Origin: an uncultured Clostridia bacterium
GTDB lineage: Bacteria > Bacillota > Clostridia > Oscillospirales > Ruminococcaceae
Length of the DNA stretch: 56,787 nucleotides
NCBI GenBank assembly: GCA_947631265.1
Contig: CANRKQ010000002.1
Coordinates: 1-56,787 of the forward strand
Direction: 5' to 3'
The notes below the pieces were generated by a model. It was not told the DNA's origin. It saw only the letters and a program-made list of their open reading frames with translations, and did not search any database. Both the position numbers and the translations under genes were made by a program. Every line of letters begins with the position of its first letter. Position 1 is the stretch's first letter. Of the stretch, positions 18,923 to 27,783 are shown piece by piece.

Positions 18923-19856
18923 CAATAATTTTAAGTATTCTGATGATAATAAGAGGTATCATACTTATAATTATTATCTCAGACATAAGTACGGAATTAA
19001 AATTTTTAAAGTGCCGCTCAACACAAACTTCGGCTGTCCTAATCGGGACGGTACAAAGGGTTTGGGCGGATGCACATATTGTTCGGGCAAACTTAGCGGA
19101 GACTATGCGGGAGATCCGCTTTATGACATTGAAAAACAATATGAAGATGTAAGAAAGGTTCTCTTGAAAAAGTGGGATAACGCCAAATGTATACCCTATT
19201 TTCAGGCTGGAACCAACACATATGCTCCGCTTGAAACGCAAAAGGAGCTTTTTGAAAAAGCGTTAACTCTGAAAGACGCTGTGGGTATTAATATATCTAC
19301 ACGGGCAGACTGCATCAATGAGGAAATTGCTGATATGCTTTATGGGCTCTCAAAGAAGACTGATCTTGAGGTTGAGCTTGGACTTCAGACGATTTATGAT
19401 AAAACTGCCGAAAAAATTAACAGATGCCATACCTTTTATGACTTTTTAAAGGGATACAGTATGCTTAAAGAACGCGGGATAGATATATGTGTTCATATAA
19501 TAAACGGGCTGCCGGGGGAAAGCAGGAAAATGATGATTAAAACTGCGCAGACAGTCGGAGCATTGAATCCGCACAGTTTGAAAATACATCTGCTTTACAT
19601 AATTAAGGGAACAAAAATGTATGAGCAGTTTCTAAACGGAGAGGTAAGACCGCTTGAAAGAGACGAGTATGTTCAGATTGTATGCGACCAGCTTGAGCGA
19701 ATTCCGGAAAGCATTGTTATCGAAAGGGTGACAGGCGACGGAGTTAAGGAGGATCTTGCAGCTCCTATGTGGAGTCTTAAAAAATTTTGTGTTATGAATG
19801 AAATTGACAAAGAAATGGCAAGAAGAAATTCGTATCAAGGAATACTTGTAAAATAA
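18915..19856 (+). CDS. TIGR01212 family radical SAM protein (YhcC/YtqA-like)
   Basis: I place the start at ATG 18915 (313 residues). The frame is open to 18891 but the short extension has no family resemblance. The chosen start overlaps the upstream gene by eight bases. The radical SAM cluster ligands are in GCPNRDGTKGLGGCTYCS (C-x11-C-x2-C), the pattern specific to TIGR01212. PYFQAGTNTYAPLETQKELF, ELGLQTIYDKTAEKINRCH and HIINGLPGESRKMM are family motifs, and a C-terminal PTS_2-like segment follows. Homologues have been linked to tRNA modification in Bacillus (YtqA), but the reaction is not certain. It precedes rimM-trmD, suggesting an RNA-modification neighbourhood. Confidence 0.88.
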   Translation: MNSNNFKYSDDNKRYHTYNYYLRHKYGIKIFKVPLNTNFGCPNRDGTKGLGGCTYCSGKLSGDYAGDPLYDIEKQYEDVRKVLLKKWDNAKCIPYFQAGTNTYAPLETQKELFEKALTLKDAVGINISTRADCINEEIADMLYGLSKKTDLEVELGLQTIYDKTAEKINRCHTFYDFLKGYSMLKERGIDICVHIINGLPGESRKMMIKTAQTVGALNPHSLKIHLLYIIKGTKMYEQFLNGEVRPLERDEYVQIVCDQLERIPESIVIERVTGDGVKEDLAAPMWSLKKFCVMNEIDKEMARRNSYQGILVK

Positions 19857-19887
19857 GTTTAATATAGTTTAGTGAGGAAGAATTCCT

Positions 19888-20397
19888 ATGAAAAAATATC
19901 TTGAGGTTGGAAAAATAGTTTCGGTTCACGGGCTTAAGGGCGACGTTAAGGTAGAGCCGTGGTGTAATGAGCCTGAGTTTATCTGTCAGTTTGACACACT
20001 ATATTCAAAAGACGGCAAACGGGCATACAAAATAGAACGGTGCAGGGTTCAGAAGAATATGGTGATAATAAAGCTCAAAGGCGTAGACTCTGTCGAAGAC
20101 GGACAGGCTATGAGAAATAAGATCCTTTTTATGGACAGAGACGACGTCGAGCTTGAGGAGGGATATTACTTCTTTCAGGACTTAATAGGGCTTACTGTTA
20201 TTGACGCTGATAATCAAAAGGAATACGGCAAAATCAATGATGTTCTTCAAACAGGTGCAAACGATGTGTATCAAATAAAGTCTGATGAGGGAAAGTCATA
20301 TTATATTCCGGCTATTGCAGATGTGGTTATCAAAACCGATTTGCAGGAGGGGAAAATGTATATAAGACCGTTGGAGGGACTTTTCGATGAGGATTGA
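19888..20397 (+). CDS. rimM: Ribosome maturation factor RimM
   Basis: A 169-residue protein starting YLEVGKIVSVHGLKGDVKV, the standard RimM N-terminus, followed by the PRC-barrel domain (DLIGLTVIDADNQKEYGKINDVLQ and YYIPAIADVV). RimM binds ribosomal protein S19 and assists maturation of the 30S head. GTGAGGAAG precedes the ATG. The last 11 bases overlap trmD. The usual rpsP and KH-domain genes upstream of rimM are not here; a radical SAM gene takes their place. Confidence 0.95.
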   Translation: MKKYLEVGKIVSVHGLKGDVKVEPWCNEPEFICQFDTLYSKDGKRAYKIERCRVQKNMVIIKLKGVDSVEDGQAMRNKILFMDRDDVELEEGYYFFQDLIGLTVIDADNQKEYGKINDVLQTGANDVYQIKSDEGKSYYIPAIADVVIKTDLQEGKMYIRPLEGLFDED

Positions 20398-21118
20398 TAT
20401 AGCAACGCTGTTTCCTGAGGTGTGCGAAACGTATTTATCTGAGAGTATTATCGGAAGGGCAAGAGCAAAGGGGATTTTTGAGATCAACTGTCACAACATC
20501 CGTGATTATACTTTAGATAAGCACAGACGTGTTGACGATACGCCGTACAGCGAGCAAAAGGGAATGTTAATGCAGGCAGAACCGATATACAGATGTTTTG
20601 AGTCTGTAACTGGGGATATAAAACCGCACGTTATATATGTTTCTCCGCAGGGAAAGCCGTTTAGTCAGAATAAGGCGAAGGAACTTTCCGAATTTGACAG
20701 CATATTTGTATTATGTGGGCATTATGAAGGAGTCGATAACAGGATAATCGAAGAAATCGTTGATGAGGAGATCTCAATCGGAGATTTTGTGCTTACGGGA
20801 GGAGAACTTCCCGCTCTGTGCATTGTAGACGCTGTTGTGAGAATGCTTGACGGAGTTTTATCAAGCCCTGACAATTATAAAGATGAAAGTCATTATAACG
20901 GACTTCTTGAATATCCGCAGTATACCCGCCCCGAGGTATGGAGAGATAGAAAGGTACCTGAAATTCTTTTGTCGGGACACCATGCTAATATTGAAAAATG
21001 GCGGCATGAGCAGTCTCTTATCACAACTTATGAAAAACGCCCTGATTTGATTGATTTTCAAAAGCTTTCGGAAAACGACCGGCATTTTTTATCAGAATAT
21101 ATTAAAAACAAAGAATGA
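20387..21118 (+). CDS. trmD: tRNA (guanine(37)-N1)-methyltransferase TrmD
   Basis: A 243-residue SPOUT (trefoil-knot) methyltransferase that makes m1G37 in tRNAs and so protects the reading frame. MRIDIATLFPEVCETYLSES opens the protein. IFVLCGHYEGVDNRIIEE, ISIGDFVLTGGELPAL and VRMLDGVLSS form the SAM-binding knot. The C-terminal tRNA-binding domain has LLSGHHANIEKWR. GGAGGG inside rimM serves as the ribosome binding site. The two genes overlap by 11 bp, and no terminator is seen downstream. Confidence 0.96.
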   Translation: MRIDIATLFPEVCETYLSESIIGRARAKGIFEINCHNIRDYTLDKHRRVDDTPYSEQKGMLMQAEPIYRCFESVTGDIKPHVIYVSPQGKPFSQNKAKELSEFDSIFVLCGHYEGVDNRIIEEIVDEEISIGDFVLTGGELPALCIVDAVVRMLDGVLSSPDNYKDESHYNGLLEYPQYTRPEVWRDRKVPEILLSGHHANIEKWRHEQSLITTYEKRPDLIDFQKLSENDRHFLSEYIKNKE

Positions 21119-21422
21119 CGCTTGACAATTTTTTTGTAGATATAATGTAAACTATACTCGACTTTTGATGACATAAAGCTTTATTTGAGAAAAATATTAA
21201 AGTTTTTTGTACAAATTGCATTGTGCGTTAAGAATTTTATAGTTAAAATGCACAAATATTATGGGTTGTGTAGTGCAGTCTGTAATCAAAAAGCAGAAAT
21301 TTTGTTCAATTCACAGTTTTATACTAAATTATCGTTGACTAAGAAAAATAATAGGGTATAATATATTTATGCAATTGACACAAGATTACTTTTGAGTAAT
21401 TAATGAAATGGAGAGATATGTA
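21119..21422 (+). promoter_or_regulatory. trmD-ptsH intergenic region with ptsH promoter
   Basis: This 304-bp A+T-rich gap holds a good promoter for the HPr gene: TTGACT at 21335-21340, a 16-base spacer and TATAAT at 21357-21362. A TTGACA at 21123-21128 is followed by A+T-rich candidates (TATAAT 13 bases on, TAAACT 20 bases on) at poor spacing. I see no coding potential or convincing hairpin in the rest. Confidence 0.6.
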
Positions 21423-21692
21423 ATGTTTGTTAAAGATGTTGTTGTTCAAAACAAAGTAGGCTTGCACGCTCGTCCTGCAACTTTCTTTATTCAGAAGGCT
21501 AATGAGTTCAAGTCATCAATATGGATTGAGAAAGAGGACAGAAGAGTAAACGCTAAAAGCTTGCTTGGAATTCTTTCGCTTGGTATTGTCGGCGGAACAG
21601 CTATAAGAATAATTGCCGACGGTGCAGATGAGAAGGATGCTGTTGACGGCTTGGTCGAGCTTGTCGAAAGCGGCTTTACAGAGGAAGTTTAA
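21423..21692 (+). CDS. ptsH: Phosphocarrier protein HPr
   Basis: An 89-residue protein from ATG 21423, chosen because GGAGAG lies seven bases upstream and the family N-terminus begins here. An in-frame ATG 15 bases earlier has no ribosome binding site. His15 in GLHARPA is the phosphorylation site used by enzyme I, and Ser46 in NAKSLLG is the HPr-kinase site, so both PTS transport and catabolite-regulation functions appear intact. The gene stands alone with its own promoter and terminator and without ptsI beside it. It is not a Crh-type paralogue, because His15 is present. Confidence 0.93.
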   Translation: MFVKDVVVQNKVGLHARPATFFIQKANEFKSSIWIEKEDRRVNAKSLLGILSLGIVGGTAIRIIADGADEKDAVDGLVELVESGFTEEV

Positions 21693-21731
21693 TTTCTCAA
21701 TTAAAATCAATTAAACGATATTAAAATTATG

Positions 21732-21758
21732 GCGAGGCTTAAAGTCTCGCTGTTTTTG
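21732..21758 (+). terminator. Intrinsic terminator after ptsH
   Basis: GCGAGGCT (21732-21739) pairs with AGTCTCGC (21743-21750) over a TAA loop, followed by TGTTTTTG. Confidence 0.8.
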
Positions 21759-22079
21759 TATGTAAATGATGTATATTATTCAAAACGATTATATTTAAGT
21801 AATTCTGACAAATGATACTATATGTTTGGTTTAAACCGCTGTTTTTGCTTTGCTTGAAAGCTATATTAATAATTTATTAACAAAAAATTGATGATAATGT
21901 GTTACAATCTGTAATATATACAAATAAAAAGATGATTTTAATAAAAAATTTTATATGTTATCATTTTTCACTAAAAAATCAATAAAAAATTATTGCAAAA
22001 TTATCGTTTTTTTGGTATTATAATAATGATAGCTTGACCTAATATGCATATAAAAATTTATTCAGAGGAGTAAAAAGAT
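21759..22079. other. A+T-rich intergenic region, no gene seen
   Basis: These 321 bases have no plausible reading frame. A TATAAT at 22019-22024 lies about 55 bases before the regulator gene. The nearest -35-like TTGCAA is 20 bases upstream of it, too far for a normal promoter, so I mark it only as a possible -10. Nothing else convincing is visible. Confidence 0.4.
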
Positions 22080-23165
22080 ATGTCAAACAGATTGTTTCAA
22101 AATGTTATTCATCAAATGAAGGAAACGATGGATTGTATCATCGGGGTCATAGATGAAACAGCTGCAATTATCGCTTGCTCAGAGCTTTCTAAGATAGGAA
22201 CGACAAATGAGTTTGTATCCCTCGATTTAAATGACACGCACGATATTTTTGTACGCGACGGATATACATACAAACCGTTTGGTACGCATATGAAACCTGA
22301 TTTTGCGGTTTTTGTTGAGGGCGTTGACGAAATGGCTGCTAAGTATGCGAACATTCTTGCGATATCGCTGTCAAGCTTAAAGCAATACTATGATGAAAAA
22401 TATGACAGAGGTAACTTTATAAAAAATGTTGTTCTTGACAATGTTCTTCCTGCTGATATTCTGGTAAAGGCAAGAGAACTTCATTTTAGCTCTGATGTTT
22501 CTAGAGTTGTACTTCTGATAAGAATACTGTCTACTAATGACGTTTCTGCCTACGATGTTATACAGAATCTTTTCCCTGACAAAAACAAGGATTTCGTATT
22601 TAATATTTCAGAATCGGACATTGTACTTGTAAAAGAAGTCCACGAGAGCATTGAACCTTCGGATCTGGAAAAGCTCGCTAAGTCCATTTCTGACACATTA
22701 AGCTCTGAGTTCTATACAAGGGTCAATGTTGGCATAGGCACGGTAATAGAGGGAGTAAACGGTTTGGCAAGCTCTTTTAAAGAGGCTCAGATCGCGCTTG
22801 AGGTAGGAAAGGTTTTTGATACAGAAAAGACAATCGTTTCATACGAAAATCTCGGAATAGCAAGACTTATTTATCATCTTCCCACAACATTGTGCGAGAC
22901 GTTTTTAAGAGAGGTGTTCAAAAAAGGCTCTATCGATTCGCTGGATCACGAAACGCTGTTTACTATTCAGAAGTTCTTTGAAAACAACCTTAATGTTTCA
23001 GAGACATCAAGAAAGCTTTTTGTACACAGGAACACTCTGGTATACAGACTTGAGAAAATTAAAAAGCTGACAGGGCTTGACCTGAGAGAATTTGATCATG
23101 CGATAATATTCAAGATCGCCCTGATGGTCAAGAAGTATTTGTCGGCAAATCCGGTTAAATTTTAG
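22080..23165 (+). CDS. PucR/CdaR-type helix-turn-helix transcriptional regulator
   Basis: A 361-residue protein with three parts: an N-terminal sensor-like region (about 1-110), a GGDEF-like CdaR middle domain (about 130-260) and a C-terminal PucR HTH (about 295-355). The HTH is clear: FFENNLNVSETSRKLFVHRN followed by TLVYRLEKIKKLTG. Homologues regulate purine, sugar-diacid or amino-acid catabolism, and the effector cannot be inferred here. The next gene, ftsE, follows on the same strand within about 60 bases, so read-through is possible, although the family has no established link to cell division. GAGGAG lies upstream of the ATG. Confidence 0.85.
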   Translation: MSNRLFQNVIHQMKETMDCIIGVIDETAAIIACSELSKIGTTNEFVSLDLNDTHDIFVRDGYTYKPFGTHMKPDFAVFVEGVDEMAAKYANILAISLSSLKQYYDEKYDRGNFIKNVVLDNVLPADILVKARELHFSSDVSRVVLLIRILSTNDVSAYDVIQNLFPDKNKDFVFNISESDIVLVKEVHESIEPSDLEKLAKSISDTLSSEFYTRVNVGIGTVIEGVNGLASSFKEAQIALEVGKVFDTEKTIVSYENLGIARLIYHLPTTLCETFLREVFKKGSIDSLDHETLFTIQKFFENNLNVSETSRKLFVHRNTLVYRLEKIKKLTGLDLREFDHAIIFKIALMVKKYLSANPVKF

Positions 23166-23226
23166 TATTTAGGAATGGTCTTTGCAAAAAACTCTTGTAA
23201 AGGCTGAGTTTAAAGGCGGTGTAGTT

Positions 23227-23910
23227 TTGGTAGAATTTAACGATGTATCGGTAACCTACTCTTCCGGAGTTGACGCTTTAAATCACATTTCGCTTAAAAT
23301 TAACGATGGAGATTTTGCATTTGTAGTAGGGTCTTCAGGCGCTGGAAAATCTACGCTTATCAAGCTGATCTTAAAGGAAATTGACGCCACAGAAGGAACA
23401 GTTACCGTAAACGGCTTTAATCTGAGAAAGCTGAAGAGAAGGAAAATACCTAACCTGAGAAGAACTTTGGGAATAGTTTTTCAGGATTTCAGACTTATTC
23501 CGACGATGACAGTATATGAAAATGTTGCGTTTGTACTGAGAGTTATTGACGCACCTAAAAAGTATATAAAAAGCAGAGTACCTTATGTAATATCCCTGGT
23601 AGGGCTTGCTCATAAGGCAAAGGCATATCCTGAACAACTATCAGGAGGCGAACAGCAGAGGGTTGCGCTTGCGCGTGCTTTGGTAAACGATCCTCAGCTT
23701 ATTATTGCCGACGAGCCTACAGGAAATATTGACCCTGCACTTTCGTATGAAATTGTAGAGCTTCTTAAAGGAATAAACGAGTGCGGAACAACGATTCTTA
23801 TGGTTACCCATGAGCATGACATTGTAAGGCATTTCGGAGGAAGAATCATAAACATTAACGCCGGCAGCATTGCCTTCGATGAAACTATAGGAGGCGCAAA
23901 TGAAACTTAG
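23227..23910 (+). CDS. ftsE: Cell-division ABC transporter ATP-binding protein FtsE
   Basis: I choose TTG 23227 (227 residues). The family N-terminus (V-E-F-x-D-V-S) begins here and AGGCGG lies at correct spacing. A TTG at 23182 with AGGA upstream would add 15 residues. Walker A GSSGAGKST, signature LSGGEQQRVALARAL, Walker B LIIADEPTGNIDP and the switch THEHD are all present, together with FQDFRLIPTMTVYENVAF, typical of FtsE. With FtsX it forms a mechanotransmitter at the membrane that activates cell-wall hydrolases outside. It overlaps ftsX by 11 bases. Confidence 0.94.
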   Translation: MVEFNDVSVTYSSGVDALNHISLKINDGDFAFVVGSSGAGKSTLIKLILKEIDATEGTVTVNGFNLRKLKRRKIPNLRRTLGIVFQDFRLIPTMTVYENVAFVLRVIDAPKKYIKSRVPYVISLVGLAHKAKAYPEQLSGGEQQRVALARALVNDPQLIIADEPTGNIDPALSYEIVELLKGINECGTTILMVTHEHDIVRHFGGRIININAGSIAFDETIGGANET

Positions 23911-24808
23911 TAGTATAAATTATCTTGTTGGCAAGGGTATTTCAAGCGTATGGAAAAATAAAATGATGTCCTTTGCATCGTTTTGTATAATGCTTGTATC
24001 TCTGTTGATGGTAGGACTTTCAGTTTTGGCGTCAATTAATATAAATAAGATAATCAGCGGAATTGAGGGTAAGAACGAGGTTATCGTTATTGTAAAAGAC
24101 GATTCTACCGATGAGGTCATTACAGCTTTGGAATCAAGCATTAAGGATATCGGCAATGTTGATACTGTTTCCTTCTATTCAAAGGAGGAGGCTTGGAAAT
24201 CAATGATTGAGAATATGTCGAAAGAAGAGCAGGATCTCTTCCAGTATGCAGAAGGAGATAATCCTCTGCCTGATACTTATAAGGTATCTGTAAAGGATAT
24301 AGAGAAGATGGCAGATACAACAAACCGTATGTCAACTTTAGAGGGTGTTGAATCAGTAAAGGCGTCAAATGAATTTGCAGATGTGCTTATAAGCATACGA
24401 AATATTTTTTCTGTAATTGCATTGGCGGTAGTAGTAGCGCTGATTATAGTATGTTTGGTTATAATTTCAAACACAACAAGGACAAGCGTTTTTGCAAGAA
24501 GAAAAGAAATCAACATTATGAAATATGTTGGCGCGACTAATAAATTCATTAAAATACCGTTCCAGATTGAGGGTACTATTGTAGGACTTCTTGCTGCTGT
24601 TGCTGCATTTATTCTGACAATGTTCGTTTACAAAGGGGTATTCAACTTATTCCAAGGCAACTATCAGCTATGGTCGATTTTAGGAATAAATTCACTTTAT
24701 TCATTTAGAACGATATTTTTACCGGTTGCTATTGCTTATCTGGCTGCCGGTGCGATTATCGGAGCTATCGGAACAACGATCAGCACAAGCAAGTATGTAA
24801 AAGTATAA
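23900..24808 (+). CDS. ftsX: Cell-division protein FtsX
   Basis: A 302-residue permease-like protein: a cytoplasmic N-terminus, TM1 (about 25-48), a large extracellular loop (about 50-170) with SKEEAWKSMIENMSKEEQDL, then three further TM helices (about 175-200, 225-250 and 270-295) separated by TRTSVFARRKEINIMKYVGA, the conserved cytoplasmic coupling segment. FtsX transmits ATP hydrolysis by FtsE to extracellular peptidoglycan hydrolases. The secreted coiled-coil M23 peptidase encoded 58 bases downstream is the natural partner. Confidence 0.94.
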   Translation: MKLSSINYLVGKGISSVWKNKMMSFASFCIMLVSLLMVGLSVLASININKIISGIEGKNEVIVIVKDDSTDEVITALESSIKDIGNVDTVSFYSKEEAWKSMIENMSKEEQDLFQYAEGDNPLPDTYKVSVKDIEKMADTTNRMSTLEGVESVKASNEFADVLISIRNIFSVIALAVVVALIIVCLVIISNTTRTSVFARRKEINIMKYVGATNKFIKIPFQIEGTIVGLLAAVAAFILTMFVYKGVFNLFQGNYQLWSILGINSLYSFRTIFLPVAIAYLAAGAIIGAIGTTISTSKYVKV

Positions 24809-24866
24809 TATTACAGACAAAACCATAAATAAAAATAAGAGTGTGGAAAAGTTAAGAGAGGGAAAA

Positions 24867-26195
24867 ATGAAAGTACAAAGACTTTTAAAAAGAGCTTTTA
24901 CTTGTATTATTGCTGCGGCTCTTGCCTTGGGTGTGTTTTCTGGTGTTTCTACAAACGATTTAATTAAGACCTCTGCGTCGAAAATTTCTGATGCAAAGGA
25001 GAAGGTTGAGGAATATCAGGCACAGCAAGATGAATATGATAAGCAGATTAAAGATACTGAAGACGATATAGCCAAGGAAGAGGAAAATCAAAAGGCTATT
25101 AAGAAACAGATGGACACAGTCCAGAAAACTATTCAAAGTTTAGACGACTATATATCTGAACTTCAGGGGAACATTGATAATCTGAACGCTCAGATTACAG
25201 AGACCCAAAAGCTTGTTGATGCAAAAAAAGCGGAAATTGATTCGGGAATAAGCAATTTTAAGAAAAGACTCAGGGCGATGTACATTGCAGGCAACGATTC
25301 ATACACGTCTATAATTCTCGGGGCAGAGGACTTTTACGACGTGCTTATGAAGATAGAGCTTGTAAAAAGAGTTGCCAATCACGACAATAAAATTATTGAT
25401 GAGCTTATCGTAGTTAAAAACGAATACGAGGCCGCAGAGAAAAAGCTTGAAGAGCAAAAGTCTGCGGTTGAGAAAGAAAAAGCTACATATGACGAGCAGA
25501 AGGAAGAAAAGACAAAGCAGAGAGAAAAGCTTAAAGCTTTGTATGCTAAGAGCGCTGAGGCTCAAAAGGCTTTAGAAGAAGACAAGGCTATTTATGAAAA
25601 GAAGAAAGATGAAATAGCTAAAGAGCAGAAGACTGCTGAGGCTCAATGGGCAAAGCTGGTCGAAGAGGCAAGGAAACGTGCTGAAGAAGAGGCGGCAAGG
25701 CGTGCTGCGGCTGCGGGTCAGAATGACACTCCAAGCGGCAATACTGCCAGAACGATGGGCGGTTCTTCCAAGGTAACGGGGAACTTTAAATGGCCAGTTC
25801 CGGGATTTTATAACATAACCTACGGAGTGGGCTGGCGCTGGGGGGCTTATCATGCAGGTATAGATATAGCCTCAAGCGGAATTAGAGGTGCACAGATTGT
25901 GGCGTCTGATGCAGGAACGGTTGTTCAGGCTGAGAATTATTGTCCTCACGACTATGGTAAAAACGGAAGCTGCGGCTGCGGCGGAGGTTACGGCAGGCAT
26001 TGTATTGTCGATCACGGCAATGGATATATGACTTTGTACGGTCATATGGAGAATTGTATAGTAAATGTAGGCGACAAGGTAAATCAGGGTCAGACGCTAG
26101 GCTATGTCGGTTCGACAGGATTTTCTACAGGTGCTCACTGCCATTTTGAAGTAAGACTTAACGGAGTAGCTCAGGATCCTGAAAAATATGTATAA
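24867..26195 (+). CDS. Secreted coiled-coil M23/LytM endopeptidase (FtsEX-dependent, EnvC/PcsB-like)
   Basis: ATG 24867 (442 residues) is preceded by AGAGGG. A GTG 24 bases upstream is less likely. A signal peptide (about 1-38, ending near SAS) leads to a long coiled coil (about 40-275, Lys/Glu/Gln/Ala-rich) and then a LytM domain (about 310-442). Zinc ligands are visible: HAGID (His and Asp near 327-331) and HCHFE (near 423-425), so the peptidase should be active on peptidoglycan cross-links. A cysteine-rich insertion, CPHDYGKNGSCGCGGGYG, interrupts the domain. Gene order ftsE-ftsX-M23 supports control by FtsEX. A strong terminator follows. Confidence 0.9.
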   Translation: MKVQRLLKRAFTCIIAAALALGVFSGVSTNDLIKTSASKISDAKEKVEEYQAQQDEYDKQIKDTEDDIAKEEENQKAIKKQMDTVQKTIQSLDDYISELQGNIDNLNAQITETQKLVDAKKAEIDSGISNFKKRLRAMYIAGNDSYTSIILGAEDFYDVLMKIELVKRVANHDNKIIDELIVVKNEYEAAEKKLEEQKSAVEKEKATYDEQKEEKTKQREKLKALYAKSAEAQKALEEDKAIYEKKKDEIAKEQKTAEAQWAKLVEEARKRAEEEAARRAAAAGQNDTPSGNTARTMGGSSKVTGNFKWPVPGFYNITYGVGWRWGAYHAGIDIASSGIRGAQIVASDAGTVVQAENYCPHDYGKNGSCGCGGGYGRHCIVDHGNGYMTLYGHMENCIVNVGDKVNQGQTLGYVGSTGFSTGAHCHFEVRLNGVAQDPEKYV

Positions 26196-26221
26196 AAATA
26201 TTTGAGAAAAATATAATATAA

Positions 26222-26263
26222 AAGTCAGAATTGTTTGCAGTAACGGTTCTGACTGCTTTTTTA
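26222..26263 (+). terminator. Intrinsic terminator after the M23 peptidase gene
   Basis: AGTCAGAA (from 26222) pairs with TTCTGACT (ending near 26252), followed by GCTTTTTT. Confidence 0.85.
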
Positions 26264-26337
26264 AAATGCTTTTTAGCAGAGTTAGCTGAGTGGCAAGGAA
26301 CTGAAAGTAAATATTTTAATAAGGTGTGTGATTTTCT

Positions 26338-26739
26338 ATGGACAGAAATAATTTAAGCGTATTCCCTGTTGGGGAAAAGAACGAGGCGTTTGCTGAATAT
26401 TTTGTAGGGCAGAGCTATTTGAATATGCTGTCTGTAAAAGGGGTTGCAATCGGGAATGTGACCTTTGAGCCGGGCTGCCGAAATAACTGGCATATTCATC
26501 ATAAGGGCGGGCAAATATTGCTGGTGACCGCAGGACGAGGATATTATCAGGAGTGGGGAAAGCCTGCAAAAGAATTGCATCCCGGAGATGTTGTGAATAT
26601 TCCGCCTGAGGTAAAACATTGGCACGGTGCAGCTGCTGACAGTTGGTTTGCACATCTTGCTGTTGAGGTTCCTGCCGAGGGTGCTTTTAACGAGTGGCTC
26701 GAGCCTGTTGACAGCGAGGATTATGAAAAATTAAAATAA
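26338..26739 (+). CDS. Cupin-domain protein
   Basis: A 133-residue single-domain cupin. Motif 1 is visible as FEPGCRNNWHIHHKGGQILLVTAGRG (three His and a Gln in the metal-site positions) and motif 2 as HPGDVVNIPPEVKHWHGAAA. This resembles the small metal-binding cupins often annotated as carboxymuconolactone-decarboxylase-associated or quercetin-like. The substrate is unknown. AATAAGGTG precedes the ATG. The gene is monocistronic between two terminators. The PF-N-P start (NNLSVFPVGEKNEAF) matches a group common in gut anaerobes. Confidence 0.85.
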   Translation: MDRNNLSVFPVGEKNEAFAEYFVGQSYLNMLSVKGVAIGNVTFEPGCRNNWHIHHKGGQILLVTAGRGYYQEWGKPAKELHPGDVVNIPPEVKHWHGAAADSWFAHLAVEVPAEGAFNEWLEPVDSEDYEKLK

Positions 26740-26787
26740 TAGTTCTAAATATAAATAGTTTCTTTATGAATATTAAAATGAAATATA

Positions 26788-26825
26788 AAACCGGATAGGA
26801 ATTAATCCTCTCCGGTTTTGTTTTC
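26788..26825. terminator. Bidirectional terminator between convergent genes
   Basis: AAAACCGGA and TCCGGTTTT form the outer stem, with GG/CC inside, around 26788-26819, flanked by T-runs on the right (TTTTGTTTT) and A-runs on the left. It serves the cupin gene (+) and the CmpB-like gene (-). Confidence 0.85.
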
Positions 26826-26840
26826 ATTGCAGAATTTTAT

Positions 26841-27530
26841 TTAAGGCGCGATAAAATCATCGATATTACAAGCAATATAAGATTTAGAATAATAAGTAAT
26901 ACCCTCACCTATATTCGGTTTAAAATTTGAATAGATTAAGTCAAAACAAAAGACAAATAGAAAGCCGATACATAAAAATAGTATAATTTTCTGGGGGAGT
27001 TTTTTAATAATATCATCAAGCATAGGTCCTAAGATATAAATACAAAAGCACCCGCAAAAGCCGAAAAAAACAGCACCATACAGACAAATCCGTCCGTTTA
27101 TGTTAAATATGTATTCACTATAATCCCACCAGCGGACGCCTTTTATATATTCAAAAAACCAGCTTGTTGCATATTCCATTACTGAAGAAATAACGGCAAT
27201 TATGATAAATGTGTTAATGGGATTTTTAGAAATCTTTTTAGGTATTAACAATGAAAGTACTCCGCCGAATCCGTATATAGGCAGCCAAGGTCCAAAAAGC
27301 ATTCCTCTGTTTACAAACGAACCTTCAGTTATTATGTGAAATAGAACCTCCCAAAGCCAGCCGAATATTGAACATATAAAAAATATCAACACAATAGAAG
27401 TAAAATTATACTTTCTTAAATATGTATGTTTTAGTCTTAAGTTCTTAAACTTATATTTCTCGGTCGCGGATAATTTAACTGTTGCATTTTGATAATCAAG
27501 AGGTGCATTATTATCGGTATGTTTAATCAT
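26841..27530 (-). CDS. Putative ABC-transporter type IV membrane protein (CmpB-like)
   Basis: I use the ATG at 27530 (229 residues), preceded on the minus strand by GAGAGGAGGC. The frame is open for 19 further codons without signals. Five to six TM helices follow a basic 45-residue cytoplasmic N-terminus. FICSIFGWLWEVLFH, GMLFGPWLPIYGFGG, EYATSWFFEYIKGVRWWDYS and NGRICLYGAVFFG are hallmarks of the PF06541 putative ABC-transporter type IV family (CmpB). The transported substrate is unknown and there is no ATPase beside it. The gene is monocistronic, with its own promoter. Confidence 0.88.
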   Translation of the reverse strand: MIKHTDNNAPLDYQNATVKLSATEKYKFKNLRLKHTYLRKYNFTSIVLIFFICSIFGWLWEVLFHIITEGSFVNRGMLFGPWLPIYGFGGVLSLLIPKKISKNPINTFIIIAVISSVMEYATSWFFEYIKGVRWWDYSEYIFNINGRICLYGAVFFGFCGCFCIYILGPMLDDIIKKLPQKIILFLCIGFLFVFCFDLIYSNFKPNIGEGITYYSKSYIACNIDDFIAP

Positions 27531-27555
27531 AAAAAGCCTCCTCTCATTTATTTTA

Positions 27556-27584
27556 ATTATACCATATAAGATGTAAATATGCAA
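27556..27584 (-). promoter_or_regulatory. Promoter for the CmpB-like gene
   Basis: On the minus strand, TTGCAT (27584-27579), a 17-base spacer and a perfect TATAAT (27561-27556) lie about 26 bases upstream of the ATG at 27530. Confidence 0.75.
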
Positions 27585-27682
27585 CAATATGTCGAATGTT
27601 GTTTTAATTTATTTCTGCACTATATAGAAACGAAAATATGATTAATATGTCTGAGAACTATGCAGTTTTGTTGTATTTTTTA

Positions 27683-27711
27683 TTGAAAACTTTTATATAT
27701 AGTGGTATAAT
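27683..27711 (+). promoter_or_regulatory. Promoter for the metallophosphoesterase gene
   Basis: TTGAAA (27683-27688), a 17-base spacer and a perfect TATAAT (27706-27711). The leader is about 65 nt. Confidence 0.75.
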
Positions 27712-27783
27712 ACTTAAAATGACATAAAAATGTTTCATGGGCGGAGTATCTGCATTTAGATAAATTTAGTTCAGGAGAAGAGT

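Noticed and set aside
21123..21148. Promoter with TTGACA at 21123
   Set aside because: The possible -10 hexamers are 13 or 20 bases away, outside the usual spacing; the promoter at 21335-21362 is much better.
24843..24866. GTG 24843 as start of the M23 peptidase
   Set aside because: ATG 24867 has the better placed AGAGGG and begins a normal signal peptide.
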